Source of the DNA: Sediminibacterium sp.
Lineage (GTDB): Bacteria; Bacteroidota; Bacteroidia; Chitinophagales; Chitinophagaceae
NCBI RefSeq assembly: GCF_019264485.1
Contig: NZ_JAHVAA010000014.1
Span: 620,001 to 684,000 of the forward strand
Reading direction: 5' to 3'
Length of the DNA: 64,000 bases
Position numbers and translations under genes: made by a program. This document shows, piece by piece, positions 52,652-60,160 of this stretch. The notes beneath the pieces are model-generated. The model was not told the origin of the DNA. It saw only the letters and a program-made list of their open reading frames with translations, and made no database searches. Position 1 is the first letter of the stretch; every line of letters starts with the position of its first letter.

Positions 52652-53197
52652 TTACTTGCCCGTTTCCTGTGTCTTACCAACGCTTTCGAAAAAGGAAGAT
52701 AAACGCTCAAACATATCGCTAAATAAAGGAATAAGTTTACCAATTCCGTCAATTGTTTTCGGTCCCCATGGCTGTACAAAGCCGTATACTTTTGATGTTG
52801 CAATTGTATTGGCATCCACTAAATGAAGCTTTTCAGCAAAAAACAACAATACACTCATCACTAATATATATAGAATGGCATACAGTGCAATTCCTGCGAG
52901 TTTATTCAGCCATCCCAGTAAAACAAGTTCCGCCATTTTTTGAACTGCAGTAGCACCTAATCTTACCAGGATCACTACTGTTATCATTACCAGTGCAAAT
53001 GAAAGAAAGGGTAACCATGATTGCGATACCGATGTGTATTCACCCAACTGCTTTGCAACATATACCGATAATTTCATGGCAGCAGCCAAACCAATAATAA
53101 TGGCCAGCAATGAAAATACCGCCACAATTAATCCATTGCGGTAGCCCTTGAAAATGGCGAAAACCATACAGATGATGAAGAGGATGTCGATAAGCAT
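52652..53197 (-). CDS. CvpA family protein
   Basis: 181 aa with four predicted membrane spans (about residues 1-18, 26-48, 65-85 and 100-120). IDILFIICMVFAIFKGYRNG and SLLAIIIGLAAAMKL match CvpA, a family originally linked to colicin V production. The soluble C-terminal tail is short. Function in envelope or biofilm is uncertain. Followed on the minus strand by the hydrolase gene after 155 nt. Confidence 0.9.
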   Translation of the reverse strand: MLIDILFIICMVFAIFKGYRNGLIVAVFSLLAIIIGLAAAMKLSVYVAKQLGEYTSVSQSWLPFLSFALVMITVVILVRLGATAVQKMAELVLLGWLNKLAGIALYAILYILVMSVLLFFAEKLHLVDANTIATSKVYGFVQPWGPKTIDGIGKLIPLFSDMFERLSSFFESVGKTQETGK

Positions 53198-53200
53198 AGA

Positions 53201-53353
53201 AGTGAGTAGTCAGCAGTGAATAGTGAGTAATTAATATCTTTTAGAATTTATAGCAATTATTAAATGTATAAATAATGTTTATTTATACATTCTCTATATG
53301 TGAATGATAAGCCAGCCATCCTCTCTACTCACTACTGACTATTGACGACTCCC
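53201..53353. repeat. 29-bp imperfect inverted repeat, family B
   Basis: Arms 53201-53229 and 53325-53353 pair at 22 of 29 positions; words tgagtagt/tgaatagtgagtaa and their complements repeat. Spacer 95 nt. It lies between the YqeY and CvpA genes on the minus strand. Confidence 0.75.
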
Positions 53354-53809
53354 TTAGCTCCCCGCTAATAATTCCTTTACCACTGCCGAAATAGTTTTAC
53401 CATCGGCTTGTCCGGCGAGTTGTTTGCTTGCTGTACCCATTACTTTACCCATATCCTGTGGACCTGAAGCGCCAACAGTAGCAATTATTTCGGCTACTAT
53501 TTTTTTCAGTTCTTCTGCATCTAATTGTTTGGGCAGAAACTGCTCTATTACAGTAATTTCTTCCTGTTCTTTCTGTGCCAGATCGGTACGGTTTTGTTGC
53601 TGAAATATTTCGAGCGAATCTTTTCTTTGCTTCACCAGTTTCTGCAGCAGCTTCAATTCGCCATCTTCTGAAACCTGGCCATTGGCACCGGGTTCTGTTT
53701 TGGCTTTAATGATTTCTGCTTTTATGGCACGAAGACCACGTAACAATGCTTCATTTTTCGATTTCATGGCTTCTTTCATCCCCGCCATTACTTTTTCTTC
53801 TAAGCTCAT
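53354..53809 (-). CDS. GatB/YqeY domain-containing protein
   Basis: 151 aa. SLEEKVMAGMKEAMKSKNEA at the N-terminus, then LLRGLRAIKAEIIKAKTEPG, FLPKQLDAEELKKIVAEII and DMGKVMGTASKQLAGQADGK make up the YqeY family. These proteins resemble the GatB tail that binds tRNA in Asp-/Glu-tRNA amidotransferase, but free YqeY has no assigned reaction. It starts 11 nt after gldC in a two-gene operon. Confidence 0.93.
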   Translation of the reverse strand: MSLEEKVMAGMKEAMKSKNEALLRGLRAIKAEIIKAKTEPGANGQVSEDGELKLLQKLVKQRKDSLEIFQQQNRTDLAQKEQEEITVIEQFLPKQLDAEELKKIVAEIIATVGASGPQDMGKVMGTASKQLAGQADGKTISAVVKELLAGS

Positions 53810-53820
53810 ATCAGTAATTT

Positions 53821-54165
53821 TTATTGGTTTTCTTTTACCTGACTGTCACGGAATTTTTTGTAGAAGTCTTTGGCAAATTTTTTCATGTCATCCACCAATT
53901 CTGTTTGCTGGGTAGCACGCATATAAGTGTCGGCCATACCCATCAGTGTCTGGTAATAAAAATCGGCCATTTCATCCACCATCATATCTTTTGTCCAGAG
54001 ATCAATACGAAGGGCCGATTTATCAGCTGCATCCCAAAAAGCTACCATCATAGCCCTGGCCTGCTGAGCCATGTCGGCGGTACTGTCGCTGGCTTTCCAC
54101 TCAATATTCTGTGGCACTTTATTTTCATCCAGGTGAACGTCGATCGTAATCGTTGACTGATGCAT
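53821..54165 (-). CDS. gldC: Gliding motility protein GldC
   Basis: 114 aa, soluble, no signal. STITIDVHLDENKVPQNIEW, ARAMMVAFWDAADKSALRIDL, LWTKDMMVDEMADFYYQTL and ADTYMRATQQTELVDDMKKF match GldC of Flavobacterium, needed for gliding there, and in many Bacteroidota that do not glide. No other gld genes are in this window. Co-transcribed with yqeY. Own promoter box. Confidence 0.9.
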   Translation of the reverse strand: MHQSTITIDVHLDENKVPQNIEWKASDSTADMAQQARAMMVAFWDAADKSALRIDLWTKDMMVDEMADFYYQTLMGMADTYMRATQQTELVDDMKKFAKDFYKKFRDSQVKENQ

Positions 54166-54187
54166 AGTATCAAATATAAATGAGGCG

Positions 54188-54195
54188 CAAAAATA
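54188..54195 (-). promoter_or_regulatory. Promoter of gldC
   Basis: On the minus strand TATTTTTG matches TAnnTTTG, 22 nt before the start codon. Confidence 0.55.
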
Positions 54196-54230
54196 GGATT
54201 AATCGGAGAGATATAAGTGCTGTGGCTTTA

Positions 54231-55361
54231 CTATTGAGGTAAAACAGCCTGTTTCAGTTCCTTATAAACAGCAGCAGCAGTTATATCCCAACTAAAGGAT
54301 TGAACCCTTTGCAAACCCTTTTCAATAAAAGCATTACGAATACCTTCGCTGCGATACAGTGCCAGCATTTCTTTTCCGATTGCATCATGGCTGGCCGGAT
54401 CTATAAGTAAGGCTGCATCTCCTGCCACTTCGGGCATACTACTGGTATTGGAGCAGATAACGGGTACTCCTGCCTGCATAGATTCAAGTATGGGCAATCC
54501 AAACCCTTCAAACCAGGATGGGTATACCAATGCATAAGCAGCACCCACCACTTTTTGCAATTGCGCTTCTGGCAGGTAACCAAGTAATACCACATCATCG
54601 CGGTATTTATAGGTTTTCATTTTTTCAAGCAGGTCATCGTACTGCCATGCCAGTCTGCCCGCCACCAGTAATTTCATATTACTGTGCTGCCATTTTTTGA
54701 AATGGGAAAACGCTTTGAGCAGGTTCAGCAGGTTTTTACGCGGATGAACACCTCCTACAAACAAAAAATATTCTCTCCCGTCTGCATATCCATTTTTTAC
54801 TGCCAGTTTCTCTTCCCAGTCAAGCGGTATAAAACCTTTTCTGGCGGCTCCCGGAATCACTGCTATTTTATTTTCAGGAGTACGGTAGTTTTTGATGATA
54901 TCATTTTTTGAAAAATCTGAAACTGTGATAAGTTTTTTCGCTTTACGGATAAAAGAAGGTGTAAACCAGCGGTAATACAAACGCTGGTACCAGCTTATAT
55001 ACTGCGGGTAATGTTTAAAAGACAGGTCATGTATCATTAATACCTGTGGTACACTGCTGGTTAAACTGCAAAAACCATAAGGCTGAAACCATACATCAGC
55101 CTTCCACCTTTTTACTGCAGCACTTGCCTTTATATCGTACCAGTATTTAAAACTTAATGGATGACGGGCAGCAGGTGTTACGAGCAGATGAGTAACATTG
55201 GGTTTATTGATAAAATCCTTGTCCCATGAACGGTCATAGACCAATAAAAAATCATCTTCCGGATGTGCTTCTATCATTCGCTGAACCACTTCGGCAGTAT
55301 AATGACCATAGCCTTCCATTGGATTGTTCTGCAGAAATATAGCGTTGATAGCGATGCGCAT
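54231..55361 (-). CDS. Family 4 glycosyltransferase
   Basis: 376 aa, GT-B fold. N-terminal MRIAINAIFLQNNPMEGYGH has the glycine-rich loop; the C-terminal half has YFLFVGGVHPRKNLLNLLKA, LVAGRLAW and the EX7E motif FEGFGLPILESM, with GVPVICSNTSSMPEVAGDAA. Probably an alpha-glycosyltransferase using NDP-sugars for a surface glycan. It has its own promoter very near the start (7 nt gap). Confidence 0.93.
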   Translation of the reverse strand: MRIAINAIFLQNNPMEGYGHYTAEVVQRMIEAHPEDDFLLVYDRSWDKDFINKPNVTHLLVTPAARHPLSFKYWYDIKASAAVKRWKADVWFQPYGFCSLTSSVPQVLMIHDLSFKHYPQYISWYQRLYYRWFTPSFIRKAKKLITVSDFSKNDIIKNYRTPENKIAVIPGAARKGFIPLDWEEKLAVKNGYADGREYFLFVGGVHPRKNLLNLLKAFSHFKKWQHSNMKLLVAGRLAWQYDDLLEKMKTYKYRDDVVLLGYLPEAQLQKVVGAAYALVYPSWFEGFGLPILESMQAGVPVICSNTSSMPEVAGDAALLIDPASHDAIGKEMLALYRSEGIRNAFIEKGLQRVQSFSWDITAAAVYKELKQAVLPQ

Positions 55362-55368
55362 GTGGGGG

Positions 55369-55376
55369 CAAAATTA
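55369..55376 (-). promoter_or_regulatory. Promoter of the GT4 gene
   Basis: On the minus strand TAATTTTG matches TAnnTTTG and lies 7 nt before the start codon, another near-leaderless case. Confidence 0.5.
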
Positions 55377-55447
55377 GCGGCATTAATTGTTAAAATACAC
55401 TTTCACCTTCACAGATGACTCATTTTTATATATTATTGTATTCATCT

Positions 55448-56587
55448 ATGCGAAGTTTTTTATTATTGCTCGTTTGTCTTGCTGGCTTTACTATTGGCCA
55501 TGCTGCCGATTCATTGATGGTAGACATCAATAAAACAAGTTTTAAAAAAGGCGATACGATTGATTTCAGTTGTATCATTCCCAATTTCGAGCAACAGAAA
55601 CTCAATGCCGCTTCCCTGCATGTATGGATAGATAATATTACTACAGGTACAAGATGGAAATTTCGCTACCCCTTTATCAATGGTGAAGCGCAGGCTTCGA
55701 TTGTGGTCGGAAAAGAAATTCCGAACGGACATTATGCCGTTAATTTTCTGGTGCAGAAAGGTTATTTCAGGATGACGGGTGAAATAAAGAACCATCTGGA
55801 ATCGGAGAAGCAGATCAACTATATGATGATCCCAAAAAACAAACGTACTTATTTTGAAACCATATCGCTGAACCCCGATGGACAGTTCAGGCTCAAAAGT
55901 ACCCTGTTTGAAGACTCGGCCTATTTTGTTTTTACACCGGTAAAAAAGACGACAAAAAATACATTACATATTGGTATTGAAACACCACTTGATTCTTCTT
56001 TTATACCCATTATGGAAAGCAGGGTTTGGGTTACGGTAGGTAACACATCTGCCAGAATCAATAAAAACGATTCGTCGGGTTATGTATTTAATATGGAAAC
56101 AACTGCCGGTACCGATCTCTTGCCAGGAGTTACAGTAGTAGGTAAATACAAGAAAAAAATTGAACAGTACGATGAGTATTATTCCAGTGGTCTTTTTCAA
56201 AAACCCGAGGCCCTGGTATTTGATGGTATTGAAGATGAAACTATGTCCCGTTCCATGAGCATTCTTCGTTTCCTTGAAGGAAAAGTACCTGGCCTGATTG
56301 TAGAGAAAGACCAGGAAACCATGACTGAGTTGGCAAGATGGAGGGGCGAGCCTGTAGAAATTTATTTAGATGAATTCAGGGTTTCTACACAGGATATATG
56401 GGTGGTTTCGCCATCAGATGTGGCCATGGTAAAAGTATACAGGCCACCGGCCATGCTTTCACCTTTATCGGGTTCTGCAGGTGCCATTGCTATTTATACC
56501 AAACGAGGTGAGTTTAGTACTAAAAACAGGTTCAGACATAGTTTTACGGTTAAGGGATACACTTCTGCACTAAGTACATGGCAATAA
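55448..56587 (+). CDS. Secreted protein with MG-like domain and TonB plug domain
   Basis: 379 aa from the Met at 55448 (MRSFLLLLVCLAGFTIG as signal peptide); an ATG at 55415 is in frame but adds 11 unlikely residues. The mature N-terminus (DINKTSFKKGDTIDFSCII, then HVWIDNITTGTRW) resembles a macroglobulin-like strand-rich domain; residues about 280-370 (SILRFLEGKVPGLIVEKD and PVEIYLDEFRV, ending AGAIAIYTKRGEF) are a TonB-dependent receptor plug. There is no barrel behind it, so it is not a receptor. It ends CAA-TAA inside a perfect palindrome. Confidence 0.8.
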   Translation: MRSFLLLLVCLAGFTIGHAADSLMVDINKTSFKKGDTIDFSCIIPNFEQQKLNAASLHVWIDNITTGTRWKFRYPFINGEAQASIVVGKEIPNGHYAVNFLVQKGYFRMTGEIKNHLESEKQINYMMIPKNKRTYFETISLNPDGQFRLKSTLFEDSAYFVFTPVKKTTKNTLHIGIETPLDSSFIPIMESRVWVTVGNTSARINKNDSSGYVFNMETTAGTDLLPGVTVVGKYKKKIEQYDEYYSSGLFQKPEALVFDGIEDETMSRSMSILRFLEGKVPGLIVEKDQETMTELARWRGEPVEIYLDEFRVSTQDIWVVSPSDVAMVKVYRPPAMLSPLSGSAGAIAIYTKRGEFSTKNRFRHSFTVKGYTSALSTWQ

Positions 56588-56635
56588 TTTTTTCCTTGCC
56601 CGGTATTTAAATACCGGGCAAGGAAAAAATTATTG
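56582..56635. repeat. 54-bp perfect palindrome, family G, supplies both stop codons
   Basis: 27 bp (56582-56608) and their exact reverse complement (56609-56635) meet with no spacer around the TTTAAA centre. The cores are cttgcccgg and ccgggcaag with T/A runs outside. Its outermost CAA-TAA on each strand is the last sense codon and stop of the two convergent genes. Confidence 0.95.
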
Positions 56636-58405
56636 TTTAGTGGCCCACAAATCCATTTTCTTTTCGAGCACTTCCAGTGGCAGTGCCCCGTCTTTCAGTA
56701 TTGCATCATGAAAAACATGCACTTTAAATTTATCGCCCAACTGCTGTTCATATTTAGTTCTCAATGCCCTTATTTTTAAAGCCCCCATTTTATAGCCCAA
56801 TGCCTGTGCAGGTATTACCATATACCTTTCTATTTCCGCAACAGCACCAGCTTCGCTGATCTGTTCATTCTCCATCATATACCTGATGGCTTCTTCTCTT
56901 GTCATATTTTTTGCATGCATACCCACATCTACTACCAAACGTATAGCCCTATGCATTTCATCGCCCAATGCACCAATGTACTGATAGGGATCTTTATACA
57001 AACCCAGTTCATTCCCTAAACTTTCACAATACAATGCCCAGCCTTCTACGTATGCATTATTACCTCCAAAACGTCTGAATTTAGGCAGTTTGTTATTCTC
57101 CTGTTGCAGACTTATCTGGTAATGATGTCCCGGTATGGCTTCATGCAAAAACAGGCTCTGCATACCACTGGTAATATTGAATGTAGTGGCATCGAGTATG
57201 GGCACGTAAAAAACACCGGGTCTGCTTCCATCGGGTGTACCCTGCTGGTACTCGGCACTGGCACTCGCCGCACGAAAGGCTTCGGTTTGCCTGATCTCAA
57301 ATGCCGTTTTCGGTGTTTTACTAAACAGCTTTTCCAGATTGGGTTGTATAAGTTCCTGTATCGACTGAAAAGCGGCAATTACTTCTGCGGCTGTTTTATA
57401 CGGTGTAAATTTTTTATCGGTATTGATGTATGCAAAGAAAGCTTTCAAATCGCCTTTGAAACCAACAGCTTCTTTTGTCTTTTCCATTTCTGCCCGTATG
57501 CGTTTTACTTCTGCCAAACCTGTTTCATAAATCTCATCGGGTGTAAATGTGGTAGTGGTTTGTTGTTTTACCAGGAAACGATAATATTTTTCTCCATCAG
57601 GAATAGCTGCAATACCGGTTGAAGTTCTGGCTACCGGCAAATATTCATGCTGCAGAAAATCGGCTATTCTTCTGAAAGCTGGCGTTAACTGTTGCAGGAT
57701 AAGGGTATTGAATTCACCCGCCAGTCTTTTTTTCTCTGCTATATCGAATGAAACCGGCATCAGGTTTACCGGACCATAAAACAAACTGGCTGCAGCCGTA
57801 TCTGTAACAACTGAACGAAACTGCGGAATCATTCGCTCTACCAGTATTTTAGGTAACACATGACCCGAGCTCATTCCTTTTCTAAAATATACAATGGCAC
57901 TATCGAGATAAGCCGGGAAAACAGTCGCACGTTTTAACCAGTTATCATAATCCTGTACGGTTTTAAATGGCTGGTATACCTGTCCACTACCCATTTGCAT
58001 AAATATCAGGTGGGTACTGGAAAACTGATTCAAAGGCATATAATTATCCTTGAACCCTAATGCTTCGATGTTCACTTCGAGTTCTCTCTTCAATACATCA
58101 TAACTCAACTGATCGTTGGTATTCAGGTACTCCCGGTCGAACTTGCTGAGATAAGTGAGTTGTTCTTTATAAAACTTTTTCAGTGTTGAACGATGTTCAT
58201 CCGTAAAATCAATCAGCAAACGGTCATTGTATCTTTCATCGCCATTGATCGTAGCTTCAATAGGATAAAATTTTAACCGCTCCTCATAGTAAGTGTCGAG
58301 AAACACTGCCAGTTCTTTATTGTCTTCACCTGTAACATTACTATTACTTAACTGGCAGGCCGATAAGAGCAGGAGAAAACCCAACCCAAGAAAAAAATAT
58401 TTCAT
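56630..58405 (-). CDS. DUF885 family zinc peptidase-like lipoprotein
   Basis: 591 aa from MKYFFLGLGFLLLLSAC at 58405; a start 7 codons earlier is possible but spoils the lipoprotein signal. Cysteine at about residue 17. The zinc-peptidase region is LFLHEAIPGHHYQISLQQ (HExxxH-type, with Glu) and YVEGWALYCESLGNELG, as in the DUF885 family. It is probably a periplasmic metallopeptidase or esterase of unknown substrate. Stop and last codon lie in the palindrome shared with the convergent gene. Confidence 0.9.
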   Translation of the reverse strand: MKYFFLGLGFLLLLSACQLSNSNVTGEDNKELAVFLDTYYEERLKFYPIEATINGDERYNDRLLIDFTDEHRSTLKKFYKEQLTYLSKFDREYLNTNDQLSYDVLKRELEVNIEALGFKDNYMPLNQFSSTHLIFMQMGSGQVYQPFKTVQDYDNWLKRATVFPAYLDSAIVYFRKGMSSGHVLPKILVERMIPQFRSVVTDTAAASLFYGPVNLMPVSFDIAEKKRLAGEFNTLILQQLTPAFRRIADFLQHEYLPVARTSTGIAAIPDGEKYYRFLVKQQTTTTFTPDEIYETGLAEVKRIRAEMEKTKEAVGFKGDLKAFFAYINTDKKFTPYKTAAEVIAAFQSIQELIQPNLEKLFSKTPKTAFEIRQTEAFRAASASAEYQQGTPDGSRPGVFYVPILDATTFNITSGMQSLFLHEAIPGHHYQISLQQENNKLPKFRRFGGNNAYVEGWALYCESLGNELGLYKDPYQYIGALGDEMHRAIRLVVDVGMHAKNMTREEAIRYMMENEQISEAGAVAEIERYMVIPAQALGYKMGALKIRALRTKYEQQLGDKFKVHVFHDAILKDGALPLEVLEKKMDLWATKQ

Positions 58406-58429
58406 ATAAATTAATTTTGCGGACACGAC

Positions 58430-58461
58430 GATAGACTATAGTCCATGGACCATGGTCTATT
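58430..58461. repeat. Hairpin, family F
   Basis: atagac (58431-58436) pairs with gtctat (58455-58460) around the palindrome tccatgga, and the words match the hairpin at 30055-30117 (ccatggaccat). It lies between tandem minus-strand genes. Confidence 0.7.
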
Positions 58462-58463
58462 AA

Positions 58464-59312
58464 CTAATAACTATAAAATCCTTTCCCTGTTTTTCTACCC
58501 AACTCTCCTGCCTCCACTTTTTCACGTTGTACAGACGATGGCGTTAATCGGGATGGTTTACCCAATGCTTCCCAAACAATATTACTTACACTATAATTTA
58601 TATCCATCCCTATCAGGTCCATCAGTTTAAACGGACCCATTTTAAAACCACTGGCTTCCATTAGCTGATCTATGTCTTCAACAACCGCCTGTTCTTTCTC
58701 TACAAAACGCATGGCTTCGAGGTAAAAATGACGGGCCACACGGTTTACAATAAAACCGGGTGCGTCTTTACAAAGCACCGGTGTTTTCTGCATTTGTTTT
58801 GTTACCGCCATCGTTTGTTCAATGGTTGTGGCTGAGCTTTTATGGGTGCTGATTATTTCCACCAGTTTCATCAATGGCGCCGGATTAAAAAAATGCATCC
58901 CTACCACTCTTTCAGGATTCGGGAGTGCCTCAGCAATTTCCGTAACCGCAATGGAAGAGGTATTGGTAGCCAGTATGGTTTCACTGTTATTAATAGCTGC
59001 CAATTCCTGAAACAGGCTGATCTTGGCTTCTTTTTTTTCAATGATGGCTTCAATAATCATATCCGCCTTACACTCTTTCGCATCGGTGGTAAATAATATC
59101 CGGTTCATGATGCCAGCCTGTTCATCAGCAGTTAATCTTCCTTTCTCTACCAGTTTGGCCAAACCAGCATTGATTGATTGTTTGCTTTTGGCAACCATTT
59201 CGGGGTTCAGGTCGAACTGAATGGTTTGGAAACCTGCCTGAGCAGCCACTTGTGCAATACCACTACCCATGGTTCCGGCACCACAAACGCAGATGGTTTT
59301 AGTATTGGTCAT
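58464..59312 (-). CDS. 3-hydroxybutyryl-CoA dehydrogenase
   Basis: 282 aa. The NAD-binding motif TICVCGAGTMGSGIAQVAAQ, then ETILATNTSSIAVTEIA, VVGMHFFNPAPLMKLVEII (catalytic His) and APGFIVNRVARHFYLEAMR, ending with GRKTGKGFYSY, are those of 3-hydroxyacyl-CoA dehydrogenases of the short type. It oxidises 3-hydroxyacyl-CoA in fatty acid or butyrate metabolism. No other pathway gene is nearby. Confidence 0.95.
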   Translation of the reverse strand: MTNTKTICVCGAGTMGSGIAQVAAQAGFQTIQFDLNPEMVAKSKQSINAGLAKLVEKGRLTADEQAGIMNRILFTTDAKECKADMIIEAIIEKKEAKISLFQELAAINNSETILATNTSSIAVTEIAEALPNPERVVGMHFFNPAPLMKLVEIISTHKSSATTIEQTMAVTKQMQKTPVLCKDAPGFIVNRVARHFYLEAMRFVEKEQAVVEDIDQLMEASGFKMGPFKLMDLIGMDINYSVSNIVWEALGKPSRLTPSSVQREKVEAGELGRKTGKGFYSY

Positions 59313-59409
59313 ATGACTCTTACTTAAGATGATTGCAAGATACTTACATCTTTTCCACTTTAACTAACCCACATAAGTTACTGCTTTACAGATGCATTAC
59401 TTTTATGGT

Positions 59410-60114
59410 ATGCAAAAACCTCTTCAACAGCTCGATTTGTTTGGCATGCCCATTGAACCGGTGGTTAAAAAAAAGCCGGTAGTGAAGGAAAAAGCGGCCG
59501 AACCTTTGCCTGTTGTTGCTGCTGAACCCGAAATGGTAGCTACTCCCATAGTACCTGTTACTGAAACAATAGTTCCGGCAACAGACCCTATTGTGTTTGC
59601 AGATGAGCGTATTGTAGTAAAGATTAAAGCCAAAATTCCAGAACCCCCTGTTGTTATTGAAAAGCAGCAAACGGAAGAGCCTGTTATTACTGTGGAAAAC
59701 AGTATGCGCCAGCCAGGCAAACGTGGACGGAAATCGTTTCGTGAAATGGATACAGAAGTTGACCTGATTGATATACCTGATGAAGAAGTACTCAAACAAA
59801 AATTATATTATTCCATCAGTGAAGTGGCGGGATGGTTTAAAGTGAATACTTCTTTGCTTCGTTACTGGGAAAATGAATTCGAGGTTTTACAGCCCCGTAA
59901 AACACGCAAGGGCGACAGGTTATTCAGGGTTGAGGATATTAAAAATTTACAGCTCATTTATTTTCTCCTGCGCCAACGAAAGTTTTCCATTGAAGGAGCC
60001 CGTAATTACCTCAAACAAAACAAGGGCCAGGCCGATGTACAGTTACAATTAGTACAGTCGCTTACCAAATTCAAATCTTTTTTACTGGAACTCAAAGCCG
60101 GGCTGGGTAATTAA
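59410..60114 (+). CDS. MerR family regulator with a long disordered N-terminus
   Basis: 234 aa from MQKPLQQLDLFGMPIEP at 59410; an ATG at 59392 is in frame. Residues 7-11 read QLDLF, a motif identical to the beta-clamp binding consensus QL[SD]LF. About 110 residues rich in Val, Pro, Glu and Lys follow, then a MerR winged-helix near residues 130-200 (YYSISEVAGWFKVNTSLLRYWENEF and RKTRKGDRLFRVEDIKNLQL). No effector domain or cysteine is seen. Unlinked to a target operon. A family G palindrome follows. Confidence 0.85.
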   Translation: MQKPLQQLDLFGMPIEPVVKKKPVVKEKAAEPLPVVAAEPEMVATPIVPVTETIVPATDPIVFADERIVVKIKAKIPEPPVVIEKQQTEEPVITVENSMRQPGKRGRKSFREMDTEVDLIDIPDEEVLKQKLYYSISEVAGWFKVNTSLLRYWENEFEVLQPRKTRKGDRLFRVEDIKNLQLIYFLLRQRKFSIEGARNYLKQNKGQADVQLQLVQSLTKFKSFLLELKAGLGN

Positions 60115-60116
60115 TT

Positions 60117-60154
60117 TTTTTTCTTGCCCGGATTTAAATCCGGGCAAGAAAAAA
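60117..60154. repeat. 38-bp perfect palindrome, family G, convergent junction
   Basis: 60117-60135 and 60136-60154 are perfect reverse complements with no spacer, centre tttaaa. The core cttgcccgg/ccgggcaag is the same as at 56582-56635, 3.5 kb away. It lies between the MerR and mscS-type genes. Confidence 0.95.
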
Positions 60155-60160
60155 GGATGA

